Notes: generated from the sequence alone by a model not told the origin. DNA of 64,000 bases from Tessaracoccus sp. SD287 (GCF_017355265.1 NZ_JADIJQ010000001.1:124001-188000), one strand, 5' to 3'. Shown: positions 8,987 through 17,585, counted from the first letter of the stretch. Made by a program: numbers and translations.

Positions 8987-10132
8987 GTGGAGTCCATCGG
9001 CATCATCATGAACGGCGTCACCGGACGAATGGGGTACCGCCAGCACCTGGTCCGCTCCATCCTGGCCATTCGCGACCAGGGCGGGGTGGAACTGCCGGAC
9101 GGCCGCAGGGTGCAGGTCGACCCGATCCTGGTCGGACGCAACGAGGCCAAGCTCGCCGAGATCGCCGCCCGTCATGGGCTGGACAACTACACGACAGACC
9201 TCGACGCCGCCCTGGCCGACCCGCACCACCAGATCTACTTCGATGCCCAGCTGACCAGTGTGCGTGAGCAGGCGCTGCGCCAGGCCATCGCCGCCGGCAA
9301 GCACATCTACACCGAGAAGCCGACCGCCGAGAACTCCGAGGTCGCCCTGGAACTCGCCCGCCTCGCCACCGCTGCCGGGCTGAAGAATGGCGTGGTGCAC
9401 GACAAGTTGTACCTGCCGGGCCTGCGGAAGTTGGAGCGGTTGGTGCGCGGGGGCTTCTTCGGGCAGGTGCTGAGCGTGCGCGGCGAGTTCGGTTACTGGG
9501 TCTTCGAGGGTGACTGGCAGGACGCGCAGCGCCCCAGTTGGAACTACCGGGCCGAGGACGGCGGCGGCATCGTGATGGACATGTTCGCCCACTGGAACTA
9601 CGTCCTGGAGCAGTTGTTCGGCAGGGTGCAGTCTGTCTATGCCCGCGCCGTCACCCACATCCCCACGCGGGTCGACGAGCGCGGCGCCAGCTACCCCGCC
9701 ACCGCCGATGACGCCGCCTACGCGATCTTCGAGTTGGCCGGCGGGGTCATGGTCACCCTGAACTCGTCGTGGGTGACCCGCGTGAACCGCGACGAACTGG
9801 TCGAGTTCCACGTCGACGGCACCCACGGCAGCGCGGTCGCCGGGCTGCACCACTGCCGGATCCAGCACCGGGCCGGCACCCCCAAGCCGGTCTGGAACCC
9901 CGACCTGGTCGAGTCGATCCCCTTCCGGGAACAGTGGCAGCAGGTTCCCGACAACGACACCTTTGACAATGGGTTCAAGGCCCAGTGGGAGCAGTTCCTG
10001 GTGCACGTGCTGGCCGACGGCCCCCACCCCTACGACCTGCTGGCCGGTGCCCGCGGCGTCCGACTGGCCGAGGCAGGACTCGAGTCGTCGGCCACTGGAC
10101 GGCGCGTGGACCTGCCGGAGCTGTCGCTGTGA
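8987..10132 (+). CDS. Gfo/Idh/MocA-family oxidoreductase
   Basis: 381-residue NAD(P)-dependent dehydrogenase. The N-terminus SIGIIMNGVTGRMGYRQHLV is a Rossmann fold beginning, and the family motif EKP appears in YTEKPTAENSEVALELARLA. The C-terminal half contains ADDAAYAIFELAGGVMVTLN and the substrate-domain beta sheet. Such enzymes oxidise or reduce sugars, inositols or glycosides. The GTG at 8987 follows AGAGGAGA with 5 nt spacing; the open frame further upstream runs through the operator and lacks fold residues. Its TGA overlaps the GTG of the DUF993 gene. With DUF993 and a TIM-barrel isomerase it forms a set I associate with actinobacterial carbohydrate catabolism; the substrate is unknown. 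Confidence 0.88.
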   Translation: MESIGIIMNGVTGRMGYRQHLVRSILAIRDQGGVELPDGRRVQVDPILVGRNEAKLAEIAARHGLDNYTTDLDAALADPHHQIYFDAQLTSVREQALRQAIAAGKHIYTEKPTAENSEVALELARLATAAGLKNGVVHDKLYLPGLRKLERLVRGGFFGQVLSVRGEFGYWVFEGDWQDAQRPSWNYRAEDGGGIVMDMFAHWNYVLEQLFGRVQSVYARAVTHIPTRVDERGASYPATADDAAYAIFELAGGVMVTLNSSWVTRVNRDELVEFHVDGTHGSAVAGLHHCRIQHRAGTPKPVWNPDLVESIPFREQWQQVPDNDTFDNGFKAQWEQFLVHVLADGPHPYDLLAGARGVRLAEAGLESSATGRRVDLPELSL

Positions 10133-11283
10133 GCCTGCTGCTGCCTGGCCGCGACGGGTCTCGGCACCGGTTCAGCTTCACTGGCGCACCGGCCTGGCTG
10201 CCCCCCGCTGAGGGTTTCAGTTCACGGGTCGCCTTCGCCGCTGCGCACGCCATCCCCCGGGTCGAGGCCGACAATGTGCCCGGCCGCCCGGCGGACATCG
10301 ACTGGGACGCGACGCTGGCCTTTCGCCACCACCTGTGGTCCCACGGGTTCGGCGTGGCCGAGGCGATGGACACCGCCCAGCGTGGGATGGGCCTGGACTG
10401 GGATGCGTGCCAGCAGTTGATCCGCCGTTCGTCGGCCGAGGCGGTGGCCGGCGGCCACCGGATCGCCACCGGGGTGGGCACCGACCACCTGCCGCCGGGG
10501 GCCAGTCTCGGCCAGGTCGTCGACGGCTACCTGACCCAACTCGAGGTCACCCTGCAGGCCGGCGCCCAGCCCATCGTCATGGCCTCGCGGCACCTGGCGG
10601 CGGTGGCCTCCGGCCCCGAGGACTATGTGCGCGTCTACGCCCGTGTGCTGGCGGCCAGCGACCGGCCGGTGATCCTGCACTGGCTGGGCACCATGTTCGA
10701 CCCGGCCCTGGCCGGCTACTGGGGTTCGTCCGACCTGGACGTTGCCACCGAGACCTTTGTCGACCTGGTGACGGCCCACGCCGACCGGGTCGACGGGGTG
10801 AAGGTTTCGCTGCTGGACGCCGACCACGAGGTCTCCTTGCGCCGCCGCCTGCCCGCGGGGGTGCGCCTCTACACCGGCGACGACTTCAACTACGCCGAGC
10901 TGATCAGGGGCGACGGGCAGCTCCACTCCGACGCGCTGCTGGGGGCCTTCGCAGCCATCGCCGGACCTGCTGCTGCCGCCTTGGCTGCCCTGGACGCCGG
11001 TGACCTGCAGCGTTACGACCAGGTGATGGGTGCGACGGTGCCGCTCAGCAGGCAGGTCTTCGCGGCTCCGACGTTCCACTACAAGACCGGCATCGCCTTC
11101 GTGGCCTGGCTGACCGGTCACCAGCGCGGATTCCAGATGGTCAACGGCCAGCACGCCGGACGCAGCATCGTCGACCTCGCCGAGACGGCCCGGCTGGCCG
11201 ACGCCGCCGGGATCATCCACGACGTGGACCTGGCCGAACGTCGTCTCGGGGCGCTGCTCACCGTGGCGGGGGTTGACCAGTGA
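10129..11283 (+). CDS. DUF993 family protein, dihydrodipicolinate-synthase-like TIM barrel
   Basis: 384-residue protein of the DUF993 family. Residues such as DNVPGRPADIDWDATLAFRH near the N-terminus, HWLGTMFDPALAGYWGSSDL in the middle and GVKVSLLDADHEVSLRRRL towards the C-terminus are its landmarks; the overall pattern suggests a class I aldolase-like TIM barrel with Lys in VKVSLLD as a possible Schiff-base residue (inference). The GTG at 10129 overlaps the stop of the dehydrogenase (GTGA), and its own stop overlaps the next GTG, so all three genes are translationally coupled. A role in cleavage of a keto-sugar intermediate would fit, but no member's reaction is known to me. Confidence 0.85.
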   Translation: MSLLLPGRDGSRHRFSFTGAPAWLPPAEGFSSRVAFAAAHAIPRVEADNVPGRPADIDWDATLAFRHHLWSHGFGVAEAMDTAQRGMGLDWDACQQLIRRSSAEAVAGGHRIATGVGTDHLPPGASLGQVVDGYLTQLEVTLQAGAQPIVMASRHLAAVASGPEDYVRVYARVLAASDRPVILHWLGTMFDPALAGYWGSSDLDVATETFVDLVTAHADRVDGVKVSLLDADHEVSLRRRLPAGVRLYTGDDFNYAELIRGDGQLHSDALLGAFAAIAGPAAAALAALDAGDLQRYDQVMGATVPLSRQVFAAPTFHYKTGIAFVAWLTGHQRGFQMVNGQHAGRSIVDLAETARLADAAGIIHDVDLAERRLGALLTVAGVDQ

Positions 11284-12131
11284 GCGCGTCCGTCCGGCCC
11301 GCCGAGCAGCGGTTGTCGCTGAACCAGAAGACCGTCAACCACCTCGGGCTGGCTGCGGCGATCGACCTGTGCCGGCGTCACGGCATCGAGTCGATCGGGG
11401 TGTGGCGCGAACCCCTGGCCGAGGTCGGCCTGCAGACGGCTGCCCGGATGCTGAGCGGGTCGGGTCTGCGGGTCTCGTCGCTGTGCCGGGGTGGCTGGTT
11501 CACCGCCACCGGTGCGGCCTTCGACCAGGCCCTGGCCGAGAACCGTCGCGCCGTCGACGAGGCGGCCGCCCTGGCCGCGGACTGCCTGTGCCTGGTGGTG
11601 GGCGGGCTGCCGCCGGGCTCCACCGACCTGGTCGGTGCCCGGACGCAGATGGCGCGGGCGTTGGACGCGCTGGTGCCCTATGCCGCCGAGCGGGGTGTCC
11701 GGTTCGCCCTGGAACCCATGCATCCAATCTTTGCTGCCGACCGCGGGGTGCTGTCCACCCTGGCGCAGGCCCTGGACCTGGCTGAGGACTACCCCGCCGA
11801 GACCGTCGGCGTGATGGTCGACACCTACCACGTGTGGTGGGACCCTGCCCTGGCCGAGCAGGTGGCCCGGGCCGGGGCGGCGGGACGGATCGCGTCCTAC
11901 CAGGTCTGCGACTGGATGCTGCCGCTGGCCGCCGACGCGCTGCTGTCACGCGGGATGATGGGCGATGGCCACATCGACTTCGCCGCCGTCACGGCGATGG
12001 TGTCGGCGTCGGGCTACGCCGGTGACGTGGAGGTCGAGATCTTCAATGCCGACATCTGGGCCGCCGACCCTGACCAGACGGTGACCCTGATGAAGCAGCG
12101 CTACCTCGACCTGGTCGCGCCCCGGCTCTGA
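11280..12131 (+). CDS. Sugar phosphate isomerase/epimerase (AP endonuclease 2-like TIM barrel)
   Basis: 283 residues. The beta-strand and metal-site motifs of the xylose-isomerase-like TIM barrel are in order: SLCRGGWFT, CLVVGGLPPGS, VRFALEPMHP (metal-ligand Glu), VGVMVDTYHVWWDPAL (Asp and His) and DGHIDFAAVTAMV followed by VEVEIFNADIW (Glu). These divalent-metal enzymes isomerise or epimerise free or phosphorylated sugars and inositol intermediates. GTG start at 11280 overlaps the DUF993 stop by four bases. It is the last gene of the cluster: a perfect 36-bp palindrome follows at 12156. Confidence 0.87.
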   Translation: MSASVRPAEQRLSLNQKTVNHLGLAAAIDLCRRHGIESIGVWREPLAEVGLQTAARMLSGSGLRVSSLCRGGWFTATGAAFDQALAENRRAVDEAAALAADCLCLVVGGLPPGSTDLVGARTQMARALDALVPYAAERGVRFALEPMHPIFAADRGVLSTLAQALDLAEDYPAETVGVMVDTYHVWWDPALAEQVARAGAAGRIASYQVCDWMLPLAADALLSRGMMGDGHIDFAAVTAMVSASGYAGDVEVEIFNADIWAADPDQTVTLMKQRYLDLVAPRL

Positions 12132-12155
12132 GTCCCTCGTCGGGCCGACAACGAC

Positions 12156-12191
12156 AACGGTCCCGCCACCCTGCAGGGTGGCGGGACCGTT
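12156..12191. terminator. Perfect 36-bp palindrome, bidirectional terminator
   Basis: Two 18-nt arms, starting AACGGTCCCGCC and ending GGCGGGACCGTT, are exactly complementary with no loop spacer. It lies between the convergent TIM-barrel isomerase and nrdJ genes, so it can end transcripts from both sides. There is no long U tract, as is usual in high-G+C actinobacteria. Confidence 0.8.
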
Positions 12192-12200
12192 CTCGGTAGA

Positions 12201-15122
12201 TCAGCTGCAGCCGCTGGTCGAGCCGCAGCCCTCGCAGGCGTAGCACGAACCGGACGGACGCATCTTGGTGCCGCAGGTCATGCACAGCGGGGCATCCACC
12301 GACAGGCCGGTCATGGCCTCCATCAGCTCGGCCGTGGTCTGACCGGCGTTCGCCGGCGCCTTGGCCACCGGAGCAGCGGCGGGGGCGCTGACGGCTGCCG
12401 GGGTGCTCACCGCAGGGGTGAACTCCACCAGCGAGGGCTGGTTGGCGCCGGGCTCGTCAAAGCGACGGTTGTCGACATCGTCGTTCTGCAGCGACTGGGC
12501 CTCAGGGATCTGGGCCTGGTCCTCCTCGGAGGGGTAACGGCCGGTCTCCACGTAGTGGGCCCGCTCCGCGGCGGTGTAGATGCCCAGTTCGGAGCGCTCG
12601 TCGAAGCTCAGGTAGTCCAGCGCCAGGCGACGGAAGACGTAGTCGATCAGCGACTGGGCGATGCGGATGTCGGCATCATCGGTCATGCCGGCCGGCTCGA
12701 ACTTCATGTTCGTGAACTTCTGGACGTAGGTCTCCAGCGGGACGCCGTACTGCAGCGCCACCGAGATCGCCAGCGAGAAGGCGTCCATGACCCCGGCCAG
12801 GGTCGAGCCCTGCTTGCCGAGCTTCAGGAAGATCTCGCCCAGGTCGCCGTCCTCGTAGCGCGACGAGGTCAGGTAGCCCTCGGCCCCGCCCACCGAGAAC
12901 GAGGTGGTGCGCGAGTCACGCGACTTGGGCAGGCGGCGGCGACGCGGCCGGTACTCCACCCGCACCTCCGGGGCCACCGCCACGGGGGCGACGGCAGCCG
13001 GCTCGGCCTTCTTGCGTCCGTCGGACAGCGGCTGTCCCACCTTGCAGTTGTCGCGGTAGACGGCCAGCGCCTTGAGGCCCAGCTTCCAGCCCTGCAGGTA
13101 GACGTCGGCGATCTCTTCGACGGTGGCCGATTCGGGCAGGTTGACGGTCTTGGAGATGGCACCGGACAGGAACGGCTGGACAGCAGCCATCATCCGCACG
13201 TGGCCCATGGGAGCGATGAACCGCACCCCCATGGCGGTGTCGAAGACCTCGTAGTGCTCGGGCTTCAGGCCGGGGGCGTCGACCACGTGGCCGTGCTCGG
13301 CGATGAAGCTGACGATGGCCTCGGCGGTCTCGGTGGCGTAGCCCAGGTTCTTCAGGGCGCGGGGAATGGTCTGGTTGACGATCTGCATCGAACCGCCGCC
13401 GACGAGCTTCTTGAACTTGACCAGCGAGAAGTCGGGCTCGATGCCGGTGGTGTCGCAGTCCATCATGAAGCCGATGGTTCCGGTCGGGGCCAGCAGCGAG
13501 GCCTGGGCATTGCGGAAGCCGTTGCTCTCGCCCAGTTCGACGACTGCGGCCCACTCCTGCTGGGCGGCGCGCAGCACGTCGCCGTCGACCTCGTTGTGGG
13601 TGACCACGTCGTAGTTGGCGTCGCGGTGCTTGCGCATGACCCGCTTGTGGGCCTCCGCGTTGCGGGCGTAGCCGGCGTAGGTGCCGACGACACCGGCCAG
13701 TTCGGCCGAACGGCGGTAGGCGGCACCGGTCATCAGCGAGGTGATGGCGGCGGCGAGCACCCGGCCACCCTCGGAGTCGTAACCCTTGCCCAGTGCCATC
13801 AGCAGCGCGCCCAGGTTGGCGTAGCCGATGCCCAGCTGGCGGTAGTCGCGGGTGGTCTGGGTGATGGCCTCGGTCGGGAAGTCGGCGAAGCAGATCGAGA
13901 TGTCCATCGCGGTGATGATCAGTTCGGTGGCCTTGACGAAGTTCTCGATGTCAAAGGTGTCGTCATCGTTGAGGAACTTCAGCAGGTTGAGGCTGGCCAG
14001 GTTGCACGAGGAGTTGTCCAGGCTCATGTACTCCGAGCAGGGGTTGGACGCGGTGATGCGTCCAGTCTCGGGGTTGGTGTGCCAGTCGTTGATGACCCCG
14101 TCGTACTGGATGCCCGGGTCGGCGCACTCCCAGGCAGCCTTGGCAATCTTGCCGAACAGCTCGGTGGCGCGGACCTCTTCGATGACCGAGCCGTCGGCGC
14201 GTGAGGTCAGCCCGAAGGTGGTGTCCTGCTCGACGGCACGCATGAACTCGTCGGTGACGCGCACCGAGTTGTTGGCGTTCTGGTACTGCACCGAGGTGAT
14301 GTCCTTGCCGCCGAGGTCCATGTCGAAGCCGGCGTCGCGCAGGGCGCGGATCTTGTCCTCCTCGCGGGCCTTGGTCTCGACGAACTCGACGATGTCGGGG
14401 TGGTCGACGTCCAGGACGACCATCTTGGCCGCACGGCGGGTGGCGCCACCGGACTTGATGGTGCCGGCCGAGGCGTCGGCGCCACGCATGAAGGAGACCG
14501 GGCCCGAGGCGGTGCCGCCGGAGCTCAGCAGTTCCTTCGACGAACGGATCCGCGACAGGTTGAGACCGGCACCGGAACCGCCCTTGAAGATGAACCCCTC
14601 TTCCTTGTACCAGTTGAGGATCGAGTCCATCGAGTCGTCGACCGAGAGGATGAAGCAGGCGCTGACCTGCTGCGGCGACTGCGTCCCCACGTTGAACCAG
14701 ACCGGGGAGTTGAAGCTGAAGTACTGGTGGGCCAGCATCCAGGTGAGCTCGTGCTCGAAGACCAGCGCGTCCTGGTCGGTGGCGAAGTAGCCGTTGTCGA
14801 TTCCGGCGCGGGTGTAGGTCTTGACGACCCGATCGATCAGGTCCTTGAGGCTTGACTCGCGGGCGTCAGTGCCCAGCGCGCCACGGAAGTACTTGGTGGT
14901 GACGATGGTGGACGCGTTGATGCTCCAGAAGTCGGGGAACTCGACGCCGCGCTGCTCGAAGACGGTGACACCGGTCTTCCAGTTGGTCTGGACGATGTCG
15001 CGCTTCTCCCAGGTCATCTCGTCATAGGGGTGCACACCGTCGGTGGTGAACACGCGCTCGATGGTCAGTCCTGCCCGCTTGCGGGTGGAGTTGCGGCGCG
15101 CCGTCCGAGTGGTCTCGGTCAT
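12201..15122 (-). CDS. nrdJ: Adenosylcobalamin-dependent (class II) ribonucleoside-diphosphate reductase
   Basis: 973-residue vitamin B12-dependent reductase making deoxyribonucleotides. Landmarks: FGSINAS-type start replaced by EFPDFWSINASTIVTTKYFR, the substrate site FNSPVWFNVGTQSPQQVSAC with the redox Cys, GGSGAGLNLSRIRSSKELLS, NPCSEYMSLDNSSCNLASLN with active-site Cys, and the C-terminal zinc-ribbon-like CMTCGTKMRPSG..CYACEGCGS that regenerates the disulfide. The ATG at 15122 follows AGGAGACC; the frame extends further upstream but without recognisable residues. It is 89 nt downstream of nrdR, probably the same mRNA. Regulation is expected through the NrdR box and DnaA-like sites ahead of nrdR; no cobalamin riboswitch was seen. 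Confidence 0.96.
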   Translation of the reverse strand: MTETTRTARRNSTRKRAGLTIERVFTTDGVHPYDEMTWEKRDIVQTNWKTGVTVFEQRGVEFPDFWSINASTIVTTKYFRGALGTDARESSLKDLIDRVVKTYTRAGIDNGYFATDQDALVFEHELTWMLAHQYFSFNSPVWFNVGTQSPQQVSACFILSVDDSMDSILNWYKEEGFIFKGGSGAGLNLSRIRSSKELLSSGGTASGPVSFMRGADASAGTIKSGGATRRAAKMVVLDVDHPDIVEFVETKAREEDKIRALRDAGFDMDLGGKDITSVQYQNANNSVRVTDEFMRAVEQDTTFGLTSRADGSVIEEVRATELFGKIAKAAWECADPGIQYDGVINDWHTNPETGRITASNPCSEYMSLDNSSCNLASLNLLKFLNDDDTFDIENFVKATELIITAMDISICFADFPTEAITQTTRDYRQLGIGYANLGALLMALGKGYDSEGGRVLAAAITSLMTGAAYRRSAELAGVVGTYAGYARNAEAHKRVMRKHRDANYDVVTHNEVDGDVLRAAQQEWAAVVELGESNGFRNAQASLLAPTGTIGFMMDCDTTGIEPDFSLVKFKKLVGGGSMQIVNQTIPRALKNLGYATETAEAIVSFIAEHGHVVDAPGLKPEHYEVFDTAMGVRFIAPMGHVRMMAAVQPFLSGAISKTVNLPESATVEEIADVYLQGWKLGLKALAVYRDNCKVGQPLSDGRKKAEPAAVAPVAVAPEVRVEYRPRRRRLPKSRDSRTTSFSVGGAEGYLTSSRYEDGDLGEIFLKLGKQGSTLAGVMDAFSLAISVALQYGVPLETYVQKFTNMKFEPAGMTDDADIRIAQSLIDYVFRRLALDYLSFDERSELGIYTAAERAHYVETGRYPSEEDQAQIPEAQSLQNDDVDNRRFDEPGANQPSLVEFTPAVSTPAAVSAPAAAPVAKAPANAGQTTAELMEAMTGLSVDAPLCMTCGTKMRPSGSCYACEGCGSTSGCS

Positions 15123-15211
15123 CAAGGTCTCCTGTGTATCGGTGGGGCTGTGTCGATCATGCATGTGGGCACCGACAAAAGCGGACGCCCTGGGCGGTGC
15201 TGGTGCGGTGT

Positions 15212-15673
15212 TCAGTGCGTGGCCGCAGGCTCTGAAGCCTGCATGCGGCCGATTTCGGCGATGAAGTCGTCCACGCACTGGTAGTGCTTGTAGACGGAGG
15301 CGAATCGCAGGTAGGCCACTGGGTCGAGTTCGCTGAGCGGGCCGAGGATGGCCACGCCGACCTCGTCGGTGGGAACCTCGGCCAAGCCGCTGGCCCGCAG
15401 CGCCTCTTCGACGCGCTGGCCAAGTTTGGCGAGGTCGGCCTCGGTCACGGGTCGTCCCTTGCAGGCCTTGCGGACGCCCGAGACCACCTTGTCGCGATTG
15501 AATGGTTCGATCACCCCACTCTTCTTCACCACCACCAACTGCATCTGCTCAATGGTGGTGAAGCGTCGCCCGCACTCGGGGCACTGGCGGCGCCGGCGGA
15601 TGCTGGCGCCCTCGTCGGCGGACCGCGAATCCAGCACGCGGGAGTCGCCGTGGCGGCAGAAGGGACAATGCAT
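15212..15673 (-). CDS. nrdR: Transcriptional repressor NrdR
   Basis: 153-residue ATP/dATP-sensing repressor of ribonucleotide reductase genes. The N-terminal zinc ribbon is [17 protein letters not shown] with CPECGRRF, followed by the ATP-cone [20 protein letters not shown] and the C-terminal [19 protein letters not shown]. Start ATG at 15673 is preceded by GGGAG; an ATG four codons earlier lacks a ribosome site. It lies directly upstream of nrdJ and is presumably autoregulated by the site around 15787-15804. The 125-nt leader contains inverted repeats and DnaA-box-like motifs. Confidence 0.96.
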   Translation of the reverse strand: MHCPFCRHGDSRVLDSRSADEGASIRRRRQCPECGRRFTTIEQMQLVVVKKSGVIEPFNRDKVVSGVRKACKGRPVTEADLAKLGQRVEEALRASGLAEVPTDEVGVAILGPLSELDPVAYLRFASVYKHYQCVDDFIAEIGRMQASEPAATH

Positions 15674-15710
15674 GACAACTCCCATCGGCGGGTCATGGGG
15701 CGGTGTGGTC

Positions 15711-15773
15711 TGTGGGTAACGTGTGCAGAAGCTGTGGAGAAGTTGTGGACTTCAAACCACAAGCTGTGGATGA
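15711..15773 (-). promoter_or_regulatory. Cluster of four DnaA-box-like sites in the nrdR leader
   Basis: On the minus strand the nonamers TTACCCACA (15711-15719), TTCTCCACA (15733-15741), AAGTCCACA (15744-15752) and TCATCCACA (15765-15773) all resemble the DnaA box TTRTCCACA with one or two differences and the same orientation. Two of them form hairpins with nearby CCACAA/CCACAG (15743-15762 and 15764-15780). Binding by DnaA is an inference. Confidence 0.45.
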
Positions 15774-15786
15774 ACCACAGCGATGT

Positions 15787-15832
15787 AACTACTAGATGTA
15801 GAGACTATAGGCCTCGCCGACCCCGACATCAA
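15787..15832 (-). promoter_or_regulatory. nrdR-nrdJ promoter with overlapping NrdR-box candidate
   Basis: On the minus strand a -35 TTGATG (complement of 15827-15832) is followed after exactly 17 nt by -10 TATAGT (15804-15809). Immediately downstream, overlapping the expected transcription start, is TCTCTACATCTAGTAGTT (15787-15804), close to actinobacterial NrdR boxes with a CTACATCTAG core. A repressor bound here would cover the -10 and +1 region. Gene distance to nrdR ATG is about 125 nt. Confidence 0.65.
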
Positions 15833-15896
15833 GCTCACGACGCGCCGCCTGGCGGGAAAGTTCTGGGGCGCCGACCCGTCAGGCCCCACACCCTGT

Positions 15897-16307
15897 TCAG
15901 AGCAGGTTCCTCGCCAGTGTGAACAGCAGCGCCAGCACGCCGAGGACCCAGTAGACACGAGTCTGGGTGATGGGGCCGAACCGGCTCGGGGGACGCACCC
16001 GGGGACCTCCCAGCAACTCGACGAGCCAGACCAGGGACACCAGCCCCAGCACCACCCCGCCCACGAAGAGGAACGGGTTCCAGCCGAAGGCCTGCCCCAG
16101 GTCGCCCCGCACGACGGCCGCCGCCATCCGCGTACCGCCACAGAAGGGGCACAGGAAGCCGAGGCGCAGTGACGGGCAGGTGATGCCTTTGCCCGTGGCC
16201 ACATACACCGCGGTGATGACGGCGCCGACGGCACCGACGCCAGCGACACGCGCGAGCGCCATTTCCGGCGAGAAAGCGGCAGTGGCCGTGTGCCCCGTTG
16301 TACTCAC
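15897..16307 (-). CDS. DUF2752 membrane protein
   Basis: About 136 residues with three hydrophobic helices and the DUF2752 signature: ITCPSLRLGFLCPFCGGTRM followed by AVVRGDLGQAFGWNPFLF, where the Cys-P-x-C-G-x-T-R element is the most conserved part of this family. Members are small inner-membrane proteins of unknown function found in many bacteria. The GTG at 16307 (VSTTGHTATAAF) is a plausible start but its upstream GGAG is too close; a longer frame reaches 16457. It is divergent from the RDD-protein gene. Confidence 0.75.
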   Translation of the reverse strand: MSTTGHTATAAFSPEMALARVAGVGAVGAVITAVYVATGKGITCPSLRLGFLCPFCGGTRMAAAVVRGDLGQAFGWNPFLFVGGVVLGLVSLVWLVELLGGPRVRPPSRFGPITQTRVYWVLGVLALLFTLARNLL

Positions 16308-16446
16308 TGCTCCAGTGTGACAGCCACGTGATTCCCCGGCCCAGACGCTCCCCACTGACCCGTGCGGTGGTCTAGATTGAAGCACGGCCAATCCGGCCAG
16401 ACTGTCACCAGCCCATCCGGCCGCGCCGGGAATCATGGAGAACCAG

Positions 16447-17529
16447 ATGAGCAACAATTGGAACGACCCGAACGCCCCTCAGGGCGACAACAACCAGGGC
16501 GGCTGGCAGCACCAGCCTGAGCAGAACTGGGACCAGGGACAGGCGCCGGCCGATCCGACCCAGCCGCCTGCCGAGCAGAACTGGGACCAGGGACAGCAGG
16601 CCGGTGGTTGGGACCAGCAGGGCCAGCCCTCCGCCAACCAGGGCTGGGACCAGCAGGGCCAGCCCTCCGCCAACCAGGGCTGGGACCAGAGCCAGGGACA
16701 GCAGGGCGGTGGCTGGGACCAGCAGGGCCAGCCCTCCGCCAACCAGGGCTGGGACCAGAGCCAGGGACAGCAGCCCGGTGGCTGGGACCAGCAGGGCCAG
16801 CCATCCGCCAACCAGGGCTGGGACCAGAGCCAGGGACAGCAGCCCGGTGGCTGGGACCAGCAGGGCCAGCTCTCCGCCAACCAGGGCTGGGACCAGAGCC
16901 AGGGACAGCAGGCCGGCGGCTGGGACCAGGCGCAGGGTGCCGCCTACGGCGCTCCGGGTGCAGGCGCGCCCGGCTACGGCACTCCTGGTTACGGAACTCC
17001 GGGTTACGGTGCTCCGGGATATGGCGCCCCCGGCTACTCGGGCCAGCCCATGGCCCCCGGCGCAAAGATCGGCCCCCTCGGCATGCCGCTCGCCAGCTGG
17101 GGCAAGCGGGCGCTGGGCGGTCTGCTGGACTTCGTCCTGCCCGGCTTCATCATCAGCCTGCTCCTGAACATCATCTTCCCGGCCGAGGTGAACACCTCTG
17201 GTGGGGTCTCGGTCAGCCAGACCAACAATCTGCCCAGCCTCATTGGCTCCCTGCTGCTGTACCTCGCCCTGGCTTTCGTCAGCCAGAAGACGGGCCAGTC
17301 GTGGGGCCGCAAGGTGGCCAAGACCCAGCTCGTCGGCGAGGACGGTCGGCCGATCGGGCTTGGCAAGAGCTTCGTCCGCTACCTGGCCCACTACATTGAC
17401 TCGCTCATCTGCCTGGTCGGCTGGCTCTTCCCGCTGTGGGACAACAAGCGTCAGACCATCGCTGACAAGATCATGAAGACCTACGTCCTGGACGTGTCGC
17501 AGTCCGGACCGATCAACGTCCAGCAGTGA
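16447..17529 (+). CDS. RDD-family membrane protein with a Gln/Gly/Trp-rich repeat tail
   Basis: 360 residues in two parts. Residues 1-205 are low-complexity: QNWDQGQ repeats, then three 23-residue units of the form GGWDQQGQPSANQGWDQSQ at about 88-156, then a PGYG-rich linker (170-200). Residues 206-349 are an RDD domain: ASWGKRALGGLLDFVLPGFI (Arg 221, Asp 228), two or three membrane helices, a cytosolic segment GRKVAKTQLVGEDGRPIGL and HYIDSLICLVGWLFPLWDNK. RDD proteins are small integral membrane proteins, some implicated in ion or small-molecule transport. I start at ATG 16447 because GGAGAA sits 6-7 nt upstream; the ATG at 16435 contains that site. The tail is exceptionally rich in Gln, Asn, Gly, Trp and Tyr and may phase-separate or self-associate (inference). 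Confidence 0.87.
   Translation: MSNNWNDPNAPQGDNNQGGWQHQPEQNWDQGQAPADPTQPPAEQNWDQGQQAGGWDQQGQPSANQGWDQQGQPSANQGWDQSQGQQGGGWDQQGQPSANQGWDQSQGQQPGGWDQQGQPSANQGWDQSQGQQPGGWDQQGQLSANQGWDQSQGQQAGGWDQAQGAAYGAPGAGAPGYGTPGYGTPGYGAPGYGAPGYSGQPMAPGAKIGPLGMPLASWGKRALGGLLDFVLPGFIISLLLNIIFPAEVNTSGGVSVSQTNNLPSLIGSLLLYLALAFVSQKTGQSWGRKVAKTQLVGEDGRPIGLGKSFVRYLAHYIDSLICLVGWLFPLWDNKRQTIADKIMKTYVLDVSQSGPINVQQ
16708..16914 (+). repeat. Three tandem 69-bp repeats within the RDD-protein gene
   Basis: Three nearly identical 69-bp in-frame units encode 23 residues each (positions 16708-16776, 16777-16845, 16846-16914); degenerate copies extend the array upstream to about 16603. Differences include Gly/Pro/Ala at the unit end and Pro to Leu in the third. 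Near-identity at DNA level points to recent expansion by slippage or recombination. Confidence 0.9.
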
Positions 17530-17540
17530 CCGTGTGATCT

Positions 17541-17585
17541 GAACGACGCGGGCCCCAGCCGAATGGCTGGCGCCCGCCTGCGTTC
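17541..17585. terminator. Bidirectional hairpin terminator
   Basis: Imperfect inverted repeat between two convergent genes: outer arms GAACG/CGTTC, inner GCGGGC/GCCCGC and CCAGCC/GGCTGG with a GAAT loop. It lies 12 nt after the RDD-protein stop and 10 nt after the stop of the SOS-box gene on the other strand. Confidence 0.7.

Noticed and set aside
15123-15830. Cobalamin riboswitch for nrdJ
   Set aside because: No B12-box or conserved core is seen; the leader has only DnaA-like motifs and small hairpins, and the nrdR-nrdJ gap is 89 nt.
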